A DNA stretch of 64,000 nt. It comes from Prochlorococcus sp. AG-402-M18 (GTDB lineage: Bacteria; Cyanobacteriota; Cyanobacteriia; PCC-6307; Cyanobiaceae). The notes below the pieces were generated by a model. The model saw only the letters and a list, made by a program, of their open reading frames with translations. It ran no database searches and was not told the origin of the DNA. Location of the stretch: the NCBI GenBank assembly GCA_003216595.1, contig QCIQ01000001.1, positions 1 through 64,000 on the forward strand, read 5' to 3'. Both the position numbers and the translations under genes were made by a program. Shown piece after piece: positions 56,751-64,000 of this stretch. Position 1 is the first letter of the stretch, and the number at the start of each line of letters is the position of its first letter.

Positions 56751-57899
56751 CTAACTTAGTTCATCTGCTCTGATGAGTACTAATGGTGTTTGTTGGTTAG
56801 CATTACCTGCTGGATTTGAGGTTAAAGCTCTTTTTATTATTTCAGTATTATTAACATTATTTGATGATAGAATTTTAACTCTTCCTAAATCATTTACATC
56901 TACTACAGCCACATTAACGTTTAAGCTTTTTGCGGCTTTAATACAAAAAGTTTGAGTATCTTTAGGTCCTAAAACTATACTTTTGTCATATGGTGGTGTT
57001 GTTCCAGTAATGTCGTCAATCAATCTTGCTTGGTCACCTGCTAAACGATAAAACACACCTTTAACACCAAATAATTTAAATATTCCTCCGATTAACAATG
57101 AAATTATTACGCGTGTAGGACCAGAAATATTTATTAGGGTTTGCATTCCTGAAGCAGTAGCTAAACTGCTGGTAGGGTGAAATCCTTTGCAAATCACCCT
57201 TGAAATTAGACTTGCATGAACGTTTTTATAATCTATATATCTTCCTTGCATTACGGCTAAAGGGGATTCTCCAATTGTAAGAATATCTCTAGGTGAGGAA
57301 TTTAGTGGAATATAGTATTTTAATATTTCAATAGGATCATCTAAAATGCCAAGAATATGAGTTTTAATTGGCTCTACTAAATTAGTATTAGCAGAATTTA
57401 ATTTGGATATGTCTAAAAAATTTGGCAATACAAAACCATCGAACCTTTTTAAAAAACCGAATGGTCCGTAATTGCCCCATTCGATATCTAGCCACAAACA
57501 TTTAATCTTATCTATGGCTGTTTTTTTAATTTCATATTCAATTTCAATTTCGACAAATGTAGATTTTGTCCCCTTTAAAATATATACAGACCAATAGTCA
57601 TTTTTTTGTTCTTCTTCTGCATCTGGGTGAAGTGGTTTGATTTTTGTATGAATTTTTATTATCTCGTTTTTTGATATACCTATTAACTGAGGAATAACAT
57701 TAAAAGATGGAATCATAACTTCCATCTTTTCCTTTATATTTATAATTTCAACCAAAATAATATATATATGCTTTGAATCTAAAATTCTTTTTTTAAATTC
57801 TTTGGGTTTAAGAATTAATGGCGTTTCTTGTCTGAAATAATGATTGATTTCAATCAACAGAAATATAATTATTAAAAAAGAAAGAGAATTTAATAACAT
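56751..57899 (-). CDS. CofE-like (F420-0:gamma-glutamyl ligase family) membrane protein
   Basis: A 382-residue protein with one N-terminal helix (about 3-17). From about 195 it matches the CofE fold region: ILTIGESPLAVMQGRYIDYKNV, then LARFICKGFHP-like RVICKGFHPTSSLAT, then RLIDDITGTTPPYDKSIVLGPKDT. It ends with VNVAVVDVNDLGRVKIL. Archaeal CofE adds Glu to coenzyme F420. Most cyanobacteria with this homologue are not known to make F420, so the reaction here is unknown. Confidence 0.72.
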   Translation of the reverse strand: MLLNSLSFLIIIFLLIEINHYFRQETPLILKPKEFKKRILDSKHIYIILVEIINIKEKMEVMIPSFNVIPQLIGISKNEIIKIHTKIKPLHPDAEEEQKNDYWSVYILKGTKSTFVEIEIEYEIKKTAIDKIKCLWLDIEWGNYGPFGFLKRFDGFVLPNFLDISKLNSANTNLVEPIKTHILGILDDPIEILKYYIPLNSSPRDILTIGESPLAVMQGRYIDYKNVHASLISRVICKGFHPTSSLATASGMQTLINISGPTRVIISLLIGGIFKLFGVKGVFYRLAGDQARLIDDITGTTPPYDKSIVLGPKDTQTFCIKAAKSLNVNVAVVDVNDLGRVKILSSNNVNNTEIIKRALTSNPAGNANQQTPLVLIRADELS

Positions 57900-57957
57900 T
57901 TTGTAATGATAATATTTGATTATTTAGTAGAAAATAATTTGTCCTTTTATTACATTT

Positions 57958-58509
57958 TTAACTGCCTCTAGGTTTAGTATAACCATCTTTGGAAGGTTCA
58001 CTATTATATTCGTTAAAGCTTTTGACTGTTAGATCAAAATCAGGTTTCTTTAGACCTGTTCCTTTGGTTATTGCATCATTAATTGTATCGAACGATACCT
58101 GCCCTTCCTCGTCAAGAAGAACATTACCTTTTCCATCAAGAATCACTGTCTGAGGTATCTTCCCATGCCAGTAATATCCAGGGTCTTTAAATGTTTTCTG
58201 GTCATCATTGTCTAATTCATCAATTGATAGAGGAATTAAATCAATAGATGAGCTCCACAATAACTTAATCCCTGAAACTACAGGTGCATATTGTTTACTA
58301 GTAGAACTATCGTCTAGATAGAATACTAAAACACTTGTTCTTTCGTTCTTTAATGACTCTGATAATGTGCTTGGTGGTGGAACTAATGATCCATTGCCAG
58401 CATAGATTGGGTATATATTTCCATCATAACTATCAGTATCCCTCGCAGAGTATGCTGGATTAACAAATAGAAAAAAAAGTATAAGTAGTAAAGAGAATAT
58501 TCTTAACAA
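57958..58509 (-). CDS. Exported thioredoxin-fold-like protein (no CxxC)
   Basis: A 183-residue protein with a signal peptide (hydrophobic residues 4-18, cut after AYSA). The mature part has TSVLVFYLDDSSTSKQYAPVV, then a helix, IDLIPLSIDEL and KIPQTVILDGKGNVLLDEEGQ (a cis-Pro loop as in thioredoxins). There is no redox Cys pair. It is likely lumenal or periplasmic. The exact role is not known. Confidence 0.72.
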   Translation of the reverse strand: MLRIFSLLLILFFLFVNPAYSARDTDSYDGNIYPIYAGNGSLVPPPSTLSESLKNERTSVLVFYLDDSSTSKQYAPVVSGIKLLWSSSIDLIPLSIDELDNDDQKTFKDPGYYWHGKIPQTVILDGKGNVLLDEEGQVSFDTINDAITKGTGLKKPDFDLTVKSFNEYNSEPSKDGYTKPRGS

Positions 58510-58583
58510 AATAAATGTAAAGTACTAATTTTTTTAATTCTAAAGTGTTAAAGCTAATCTAGCTATATTTATTAATAAATAAA

Positions 58584-60215
58584 TTATCCCTTAGATAGGT
58601 TCCTACCCATACCTTGAGCAATCCCTCTGCCAATTAATCCTATAGATCTTCCAATAACTTTCGTGAGAATTAGAACTATTAAATCACCTAAGTATTGAAT
58701 TATTGCCTGTACTTGTGGGGCTAAAGCATCTCTTAATTCTATTATAAATGCTATTTGACGTTGGGACCAGTCTAATTTCTTTAATTCATCATCTCTAGGT
58801 TCAAGGATGACAATCTTTTCAATTTTTTTATTTTTAACCGTAAAATATAATCTTTTGCTTTCGTACAATCTAACTGGTTTTTTGAATAGATTTTGAAGTT
58901 GATTATTTGTATTTATATGGTTCCTTTTACGTTCTAGTTCCCTTGTCGAAAGTAATTCTTTATTTAGAAAGTATTTACGTAGTTCTGGCCATTGAGAACA
59001 CGAAGATATGATCTCTTCACTAACTATTTCGGCTGTCCTGAATATCCAATTCAGAATAAATGTTTCTAATTGAATGATAGATCGAGGGTCTTCTATTGAT
59101 AAATACTCTCCATCGATGAGAATGGGCTTATTATTTAATATTGGATTTATTATTAAATCAATTGAAGGTAGTTCATCATCAAGTACTCCAAGCTCTGCAT
59201 TGTGTACTAGAAAGTCTGAAATTAATACGTCAACACCATTCTTTTGTAGACGATCATATGAATTGATAAAATTACGCAATGTATTAGCGCGTAATTCAGA
59301 AGTAATTGATTGTATTATCGCATCAAATCCTTTATCGCGAATATTTTTAGAATCAAGGTTGCTAATAATAATAGAAAATTCTTGCAGGAGAGTTCTCAAG
59401 AGATTGGTTCGTTTGCTTTTATTTAATGAATAAAGAGCTACGAGTTCGTCAGTAGAATTTGTTAGGTCATCATTAAGTCTCTCTCTTACTCGTTTATAAA
59501 TTACATTCCATAACTCATTAGATGAGCTATCTTTTATTGTTATATCAGTACTATACTTGTTAATTAGGTTTATATTTTCATTGCTAGTGTTTTTAAACGG
59601 AGATTCTATTAATACCTCTAGCGGTCCCCATAACCAGATAATTAATCTCTTTGCTGTTAAGAGTTCTCTTTTTCTACCTATTAATATGAAAAGATAAAAT
59701 GTATTTATTGATTCCTTCTCAATAACGTGATCTATCATGTGTATATCTTTATTTATTTGTGATAAGCCACTAGTTAATAACCAATGTCCTAATCCATATG
59801 AATTATGAATTGAGTCAGCATTGTAGTTCGTTTCATTATTAATTTTAAATACTCTGCCGCCCCCAAGTAAAATATTGATTGTATCTCTTAAAAGTTCAAA
59901 AGTAGGATCTTGAATAACTCCTTCACTTCCAAAAGTCATCAAATCGTGAGAGGATAATTTAATGTTTTTTGGTATTACAATTAAGATAGGAGATTGATCC
60001 CATCTTTCTTTCAACTTAAGAATCTCTATTTTGATTGAGCTTGAGAGTTCTACATCTTCAAGGCAAAATAGAATAAGTTTAGGTAACCCATTTATATCTT
60101 TTTTGTCTAGTATTATTTCTAAATTATTTTCCTGAGATGTTAGCTGCAAAGCTAATGACTCGCCTAAGAGTGAAGGCGCTATCATTAAAATTTGTTTTGG
60201 TCTTTCTTCGATCAA
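58584..60215 (-). CDS. DUF3685 (Ycf55-like) protein
   Basis: A 543-residue protein found in cyanobacteria and as plastid Ycf55. The first ~125 residues look like a response-regulator receiver fold without a clear phosphoacceptor (ILMIAPSLLGESLALQLTSQ.., GSEGVIQDPTFELL). The C-terminal half carries the family core, and the end has a hydrophobic helix (LGDLIVLILTKVIGRSIGLI) that could contact membrane. Function is unknown. Confidence 0.82.
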   Translation of the reverse strand: MIEERPKQILMIAPSLLGESLALQLTSQENNLEIILDKKDINGLPKLILFCLEDVELSSSIKIEILKLKERWDQSPILIVIPKNIKLSSHDLMTFGSEGVIQDPTFELLRDTINILLGGGRVFKINNETNYNADSIHNSYGLGHWLLTSGLSQINKDIHMIDHVIEKESINTFYLFILIGRKRELLTAKRLIIWLWGPLEVLIESPFKNTSNENINLINKYSTDITIKDSSSNELWNVIYKRVRERLNDDLTNSTDELVALYSLNKSKRTNLLRTLLQEFSIIISNLDSKNIRDKGFDAIIQSITSELRANTLRNFINSYDRLQKNGVDVLISDFLVHNAELGVLDDELPSIDLIINPILNNKPILIDGEYLSIEDPRSIIQLETFILNWIFRTAEIVSEEIISSCSQWPELRKYFLNKELLSTRELERKRNHINTNNQLQNLFKKPVRLYESKRLYFTVKNKKIEKIVILEPRDDELKKLDWSQRQIAFIIELRDALAPQVQAIIQYLGDLIVLILTKVIGRSIGLIGRGIAQGMGRNLSKG

Positions 60216-60312
60216 GTTGAATTCTAGAACCTATCCTTTTAAAGATAACTTGATTTATAAATACTTCCAGCCCTATCCCATAAATCCAAAAGACCAATAA
60301 TATTTTTAAATG

Positions 60313-61083
60313 TTAGACATGAAATTTATCTTTTGAATTAAAAGAATCTTGAATATGAAGATTTTTTAGAGTTAATGTGGCTTCTTTTAAATCTATTGTG
60401 CCGTCATATAGGGCTCTGCCTACGATTATTCCCTCAATACCTTCATTCTCGAAATCTGATAGAGAAATTAAATCAGCCATTGAACCTATACCTCCTGATG
60501 CTATTACTGGATTAATACTTATCTCAGCTATCTCTCTCAAGGCTTGAACATTGGGTCCTTTTAGAGTGCCATCAGTCGCAATGTCAGTTGATATGATTGC
60601 GGCTAATTCAAGATCGTTAAGTTGTTTAGCTAAATCTAGAGAGGATATTTCGCTTTGTTTTAACCAACCTCGAGTGGCGACCATTCCCTCTTTGGCATCA
60701 ATCCCTACTGCAACTCTTTTTGGATATTCTTTAGATAGTTCTTTAACTAACTCCTGATGCTCTATCGCAATTGTCCCTAAAATAATTCTGTCTATTCCTA
60801 TGCTGAATAATTCTTTTGCACGATCAATGCTCCTAATTCCACCACCAAGTTGAATAGGTATTGTAATGGATTTTTTTATCTCTTTTATTGTTTGATCATT
60901 TATAGGCTCACCAGTTTTGGCACCATCAAGATCTACAAGATGTAGTCGTTTTGCTCCTTGGCTTTCCCAATTCTGAGCTTGTTTTACAGGATCACTATTG
61001 AAGTTAGTTACTTCATTGTAATTTCCTTGATTTAGTCGAACACATTTACCATTCAGTAGATCTATTGCGGGTATGATTTCCAT
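60313..61083 (-). CDS. hisA: ProFAR isomerase (histidine biosynthesis)
   Basis: A TIM-barrel enzyme of histidine synthesis that opens the ribose of ProFAR. It has MEIIPAIDLLNGKCVRL with the catalytic Asp near residue 8, LHLVDLDGAKTGEP, GGGIRSIDRA and ISTDIATDGTLKGPN with the second Asp. The ATG at 61083 is chosen over the adjacent TTG. The 256-residue length is normal. Confidence 0.97.
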   Translation of the reverse strand: MEIIPAIDLLNGKCVRLNQGNYNEVTNFNSDPVKQAQNWESQGAKRLHLVDLDGAKTGEPINDQTIKEIKKSITIPIQLGGGIRSIDRAKELFSIGIDRIILGTIAIEHQELVKELSKEYPKRVAVGIDAKEGMVATRGWLKQSEISSLDLAKQLNDLELAAIISTDIATDGTLKGPNVQALREIAEISINPVIASGGIGSMADLISLSDFENEGIEGIIVGRALYDGTIDLKEATLTLKNLHIQDSFNSKDKFHV

Positions 61084-61175
61084 CAATAAAAAAATTATTA
61101 CTATTCATCTAACATCTTTTATGTAACTCTGGGAGATTATCTATAGGCTTTAATATAATTTTTTTATAAAGTATC

Positions 61176-62093
61176 TTGAAAGTTCTTTTTTACGGTGGAA
61201 CTAGGTTTGTAGGAAAAGCTCTTGTCTCGAGCTTACTATCAAAAGGACATGAGATATTTGTTTTTACACGTGGAATTTTACCAGTACCAAACAATATAAC
61301 GCACCTAAAAGGCGACAGGTCAAATGATGAGGATCTAAAAAAGCTATCTGATCATTCATTTGATCTTATTGTTGATAGTTCTGGACGCAAATTGGAAGAT
61401 ACGCAAAGACTTATTCAATTTTCAGGTCTTCCTAGTTTTAGATTTATCTACATAAGTTCCGCAGGCGTATATGAAAACACACAATTTCTTCCTCATAGTG
61501 AAGAGAGTCCAATAGATCTGGAAAGCCGTCATATAGGCAAAGCAAAAACAGAGTCTTGGCTCAAGGCTAAAGGTATTCCTTTTACGAGTTTTCGGCCGAC
61601 ATATATTTATGGCCCAGGAAACTACAACCCTATTGAGAAATGGTTTTTTGATCGTATAATTAATGGTCGATCTATTCCTGTTCCTCTTGATGGTCAAACC
61701 ATCACACAATTAGGACATGTTTCAGATTTGGCCGAGGCTATTTCAAAATCTCTTGAAACAGATAAAGCGATTAATCAAATTTATAATTGTTCAGGCAGCA
61801 AAGCAGTAACTTTTAAAGGTTTAATTCAAACAGCAATTTTAGCTACTGGAAATAAAGTCACTGATTTTAATTTACGTTCTTTTGATCCTTCAAAACTTGA
61901 TCCTAAAGCAAGAAAACTTTTCCCTTTAAGGTTAACTAATTTCTTTACGGACACTTCTAAAATAGAACATGATCTTTCTTGGGAACCCAAATTCGATTTA
62001 TTAAATGGTTTAATTGATAGCTATAAGAATGATTATCTATTAGCTAATCATGAACAAGTTGATTTTAGTTCTGATGAGTTTCTTTTTGATTGA
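61176..62093 (+). CDS. NAD-dependent epimerase family protein, CSP41-like
   Basis: A 305-residue atypical short-chain dehydrogenase. VLFYGGTRFVGKALVSSLLSKGH (GGTxFxG nucleotide motif) is typical of the CSP41/RNA-binding epimerase-like group. A YxxxK-like position is changed (FIYISSAGVYEN, then HIGKAK). Chloroplast CSP41 proteins stabilise RNA. An enzymatic role is also possible. TTG start. Its last 29 bases overlap the convergent pgsA gene. Confidence 0.85.
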   Translation: MKVLFYGGTRFVGKALVSSLLSKGHEIFVFTRGILPVPNNITHLKGDRSNDEDLKKLSDHSFDLIVDSSGRKLEDTQRLIQFSGLPSFRFIYISSAGVYENTQFLPHSEESPIDLESRHIGKAKTESWLKAKGIPFTSFRPTYIYGPGNYNPIEKWFFDRIINGRSIPVPLDGQTITQLGHVSDLAEAISKSLETDKAINQIYNCSGSKAVTFKGLIQTAILATGNKVTDFNLRSFDPSKLDPKARKLFPLRLTNFFTDTSKIEHDLSWEPKFDLLNGLIDSYKNDYLLANHEQVDFSSDEFLFD

Positions 62094-62637
62094 AAATATA
62101 TTTCATAGCAGAACTTAAAGTAAGAAAGAATGCTATCCAGAATGAAATATAGCCTATTTTATTAATAATATTAATGGTATTAATAGTACCCCAGCTTTTT
62201 GGCCATAATAATAGAATAGTACTGGTGAATTGAAATGTAGTTTTAAATTTACCCTGAATTGATGCTGGACCACCTGAGGTCTTATCAGATCGCCAACTAG
62301 TTATTAAGAGTTCCCTCGATATTATTAACCAGATAGCCCATAATGGTACCAGATTATCATGTACTAGCCAGATCATTGGACCAACAAGAAGTATCTTATC
62401 TGCTAGAGGATCTAATCTCGCGCCAAAAACAGATTTATGATCATATTTACGTGCCAAATAACCGTCAAGAAAATCAGTAAGACCCGCTATCAAGATTAGG
62501 CAAATAAAAACATCATTGTTACGATTGGTAAGTGAAATGATTATTGGTAAGCCTAGTATTATCCTTGATAGTGTCAATCCATTTATAATTATCGGCCATG
62601 CAACAAATCTTTTCGAATTCATAATTTTCTTTTTCAT
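62065..62637 (-). CDS. pgsA: CDP-diacylglycerol-glycerol-3-phosphate 3-phosphatidyltransferase
   Basis: Makes phosphatidylglycerol phosphate, the only phospholipid route in cyanobacteria and essential for photosystems. The CDP-alcohol transferase motif DGYLARKYDHKSVFGARLDP, continuing LADK, has all Asp residues (D-G-x2-A-R..G-x3-D-x3-D), at about 58-83. Five or six helices; 190 residues. Met6 is an alternative start. Confidence 0.95.
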   Translation of the reverse strand: MKKKIMNSKRFVAWPIIINGLTLSRIILGLPIIISLTNRNNDVFICLILIAGLTDFLDGYLARKYDHKSVFGARLDPLADKILLVGPMIWLVHDNLVPLWAIWLIISRELLITSWRSDKTSGGPASIQGKFKTTFQFTSTILLLWPKSWGTINTINIINKIGYISFWIAFFLTLSSAMKYIFNQKETHQN

Positions 62638-62707
62638 TTCAATTTGAATTTTACGTAGTAAATTTGTTTAAAATCCTTAAGCATAGAGCATCTATAACCT
62701 ACTATAT

Positions 62708-62713
62708 TATACT
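62708..62713 (+). promoter_or_regulatory. Candidate -10 box for the 26-residue membrane peptide gene
   Basis: TATACT lies 21 bases upstream of the ATG at 62735 within an AT-rich stretch, giving a short leader. No clear -35 is seen. Motif-only call. Confidence 0.35.
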
Positions 62714-62734
62714 AACAATTAACAGAGTAAAACT

Positions 62735-62815
62735 ATGACTACATTTCTTATTCTCATGTTTTTCTTATCATTAGGTGCAATGGCAATTATTGTAAGGAAA
62801 TTAGATCAAGAATGA
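62735..62815 (+). CDS. Tiny single-span membrane peptide (26 aa)
   Basis: ATG to TGA encodes a 26-residue peptide: a hydrophobic helix (TFLILMFFLSLGAMAIIV) then a charged tail RKLDQE. The size and shape are those of small photosynthetic or respiratory complex subunits, but it does not match Pet, Psb, Psa or Ndh peptides that I can recall. A -10 box lies upstream, and the next gene is 33 bases downstream. Too short for routine gene finders. Confidence 0.55.
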   Translation: MTTFLILMFFLSLGAMAIIVRKLDQE

Positions 62816-62848
62816 CTTAAAAGTTTAATTACTAATAATATTAATATT

Positions 62849-63460
62849 ATGGAACATTATTTTTACAATTTTTCTACCGGTGTAGATGTTTATAATTCAT
62901 TAAATGAGTTGCATCGACATCATAACTGTACATCATTTTTAATAAGCGCTGTTGGTGATCTTTCAAAAGTTTCATTAAAATGTCCTTTAAATGATAAACC
63001 TATAATTTTTGAAAAGAAATTAGAAATAATAACTTTAAGCGGTTATTTAAGATCAACCGAGTCTCATATTCACATAAGTGTATCTGATGAAAATTGCAAC
63101 ATATTTGGCGGGCATCTTCTTTCTGGAACAATTGTGCTCAAATCATTAGATGTGTTAATTGGCGTAATCCCTAATCTTAATAAGACATCAATAGAAACTT
63201 TCAGAAATAATCCTGTAAATGTTGATATTTATATTCTGCCTGATTGCCCTTGGTCTAAAAGAGCTCTTAAACTTCTTGATTCTTTTCATATAAAATATAA
63301 TTCTTATATAATTACTAATGATGAAGAATTTAAAAAGATTAGAAAAATAACTTCTATTTCTACTTTTCCACAAATATTTATAAAGGATCAATTTATTGGT
63401 GGATATTCTGAACTTTCAAATCTATCTGTCAATGGCGATTTGATGGAAATTATTAATTAA
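62849..63460 (+). CDS. Fusion of a PPC (DUF296) domain and a monothiol glutaredoxin
   Basis: Residues 1-108 match the PPC/DUF296 fold: IITLSGYLRSTESHIHISVS and then FGGHLLSGTIV, with His73, His75 and His89 in positions used for metal in bacterial members. Residues 124-203 are a glutaredoxin: PDCPWSKRALKLLDSF (CPWS, one redox Cys133), then TFPQIFIKDQFIGGYSEL with cis-Pro and the GG glutathione contact. The function of the fusion is unknown; redox or Fe-S linked sensing is inference. Confidence 0.82.
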   Translation: MEHYFYNFSTGVDVYNSLNELHRHHNCTSFLISAVGDLSKVSLKCPLNDKPIIFEKKLEIITLSGYLRSTESHIHISVSDENCNIFGGHLLSGTIVLKSLDVLIGVIPNLNKTSIETFRNNPVNVDIYILPDCPWSKRALKLLDSFHIKYNSYIITNDEEFKKIRKITSISTFPQIFIKDQFIGGYSELSNLSVNGDLMEIIN

Positions 63461-63681
63461 TTCCTTTTTTTGAATAATTATCTTCTATATTTTATATTTC
63501 TATTTAATTATAAAATCTTAATAAACACTCTTAAATATTCGAATAATATATCAAATAACTATCACTCACTACTACTATTAGCATATGTTATGTCTACTCT
63601 ATTAGATGTTTTTTTTTGCTCATATTTATAGATTTATTGTTTGTCTTTACTAGATTTATGGTATACAGATAAATATAATTT
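63461..63681. other. Intergenic AT-rich spacer without recognised features
   Basis: This stretch is very AT-rich with several T runs (for example 63607-63616). Only short spurious frames are present and no tRNA-like fold was noticed. It must hold the promoter of the acetyltransferase gene. Confidence 0.6.
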
Positions 63682-64000
63682 ATGGATGATCTTTTATCTA
63701 TTAAGCCTCTATGTGATAAAGATATCGATTTTGTTACTGAAATATCTAGGAAAGAAGGTTTTGCTCCAGGGGTTGGTGATTTAGGTATCTATCAAAATAC
63801 TGACAAACAGGGGCTTTGGGTTGGTTGGTTAAATGACAATCCTATTGGCTGCATTGCAGGTGTTCGATATAATCAAAACTATGGATTCCTTGGCTTGTTT
63901 TTAGTAATTGAGAAGTATAGAGGTAGAGGTTTTGGACTTCAGCTTTGGAAAAAGGCTTTAAGTCATTTAAGTGATTTACCATGTGTTGGTTTAGAGGCAG
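63682..64000 (+). CDS. GNAT family N-acetyltransferase (C-terminus beyond the window)
   Basis: ATG at 63682 opens a frame that runs off the right edge (106 residues visible). IKPLCDKDIDFVTEI is a usual GNAT start. GWLNDNPIGCIAGVRY gives strands 2-3, then LFLVIEKYRGRGFGLQLWKKA has the acetyl-CoA loop RGRGFG (Q/RxxGxG/A). Substrate unknown. The C-terminal half, including any second domain, is not visible. Confidence 0.85.
   Translation, partial: MDDLLSIKPLCDKDIDFVTEISRKEGFAPGVGDLGIYQNTDKQGLWVGWLNDNPIGCIAGVRYNQNYGFLGLFLVIEKYRGRGFGLQLWKKALSHLSDLPCVGLEA

Overview
The window looks like a chromosome segment of a marine picocyanobacterium of the Prochlorococcus type. The DNA is AT-rich and the genes are tightly packed with short gaps. 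Phosphoribulokinase is of the roughly 300-residue proteobacterial kind and bisphosphatase is of the GlpX type, as in alpha-cyanobacteria. chlP, pcyA, an LPS export pair and many cyanobacteria-only families (DUF3148, DUF3685, DUF3727, CIA30) are present. A low-light clade is plausible, but I could not test the strain assignment. I found no tRNA, rRNA, CRISPR array or intact mobile element.

Layout. 1-7109: edge of a probable tadA, a PLP decarboxylase-like enzyme, a membrane GTPase, lspA and bioY, a CRR42-like protein and an M16 peptidase pair. 7110-12233: a divergent region with a strong hairpin, pcyA, a DevB/DevC/DevA exporter, a 51-residue basic peptide and a GT2 glycosyltransferase. 12262-17492: a structured leader, rpsB, tsf, a cyanobacterial hypothetical and recG. 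17592-24979: two M15 peptidases flank sir, glyS and chlP. 25112-31948: typA, a DUF309 protein, a GT-C membrane glycosyltransferase, lptB, an LptF/G permease and ccsA. 31966-38978: a central carbon and tetrapyrrole block (rpe, glpX, hemA, glgC, gnd, pgl). 39013-46765: CIA30, ilvD, upp-like, a pentapeptide protein, a COG0523 GTPase, purS, purQ and class I aldolase. 46867-54137: an oxidoreductase, a frameshifted gene, accD, prepilin peptidase, prk, leuB, lpxD and proB. 54134-64000: yqeG, DUF3727, ruvX, several cyanobacterial orphans, hisA, an epimerase, pgsA, a 26-residue membrane peptide, a PPC-glutaredoxin fusion and a partial acetyltransferase.

How the genes fit together. The Calvin cycle and oxidative pentose phosphate steps (prk, glpX, rpe, fda, gnd, pgl), glycogen synthesis (glgC) and tetrapyrrole/chlorophyll/bilin synthesis (hemA, chlP, pcyA) form the photosynthetic core. 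lpxD, lptB, the LptF/G permease and the two glycosyltransferases point to LPS or other envelope glycans.

The most unusual features are these. Sulfite reductase carries an N-terminal extension of about 140 residues that resembles the N-terminal region of phage-type tyrosine recombinases, and its TTG start is preceded by a perfect tandem repeat. yqeG has no ATG, GTG or TTG start. A gene near 48.1 kb appears broken by one base. A PPC domain is fused to a monothiol glutaredoxin. A 26-residue membrane peptide and other very small genes are also present.
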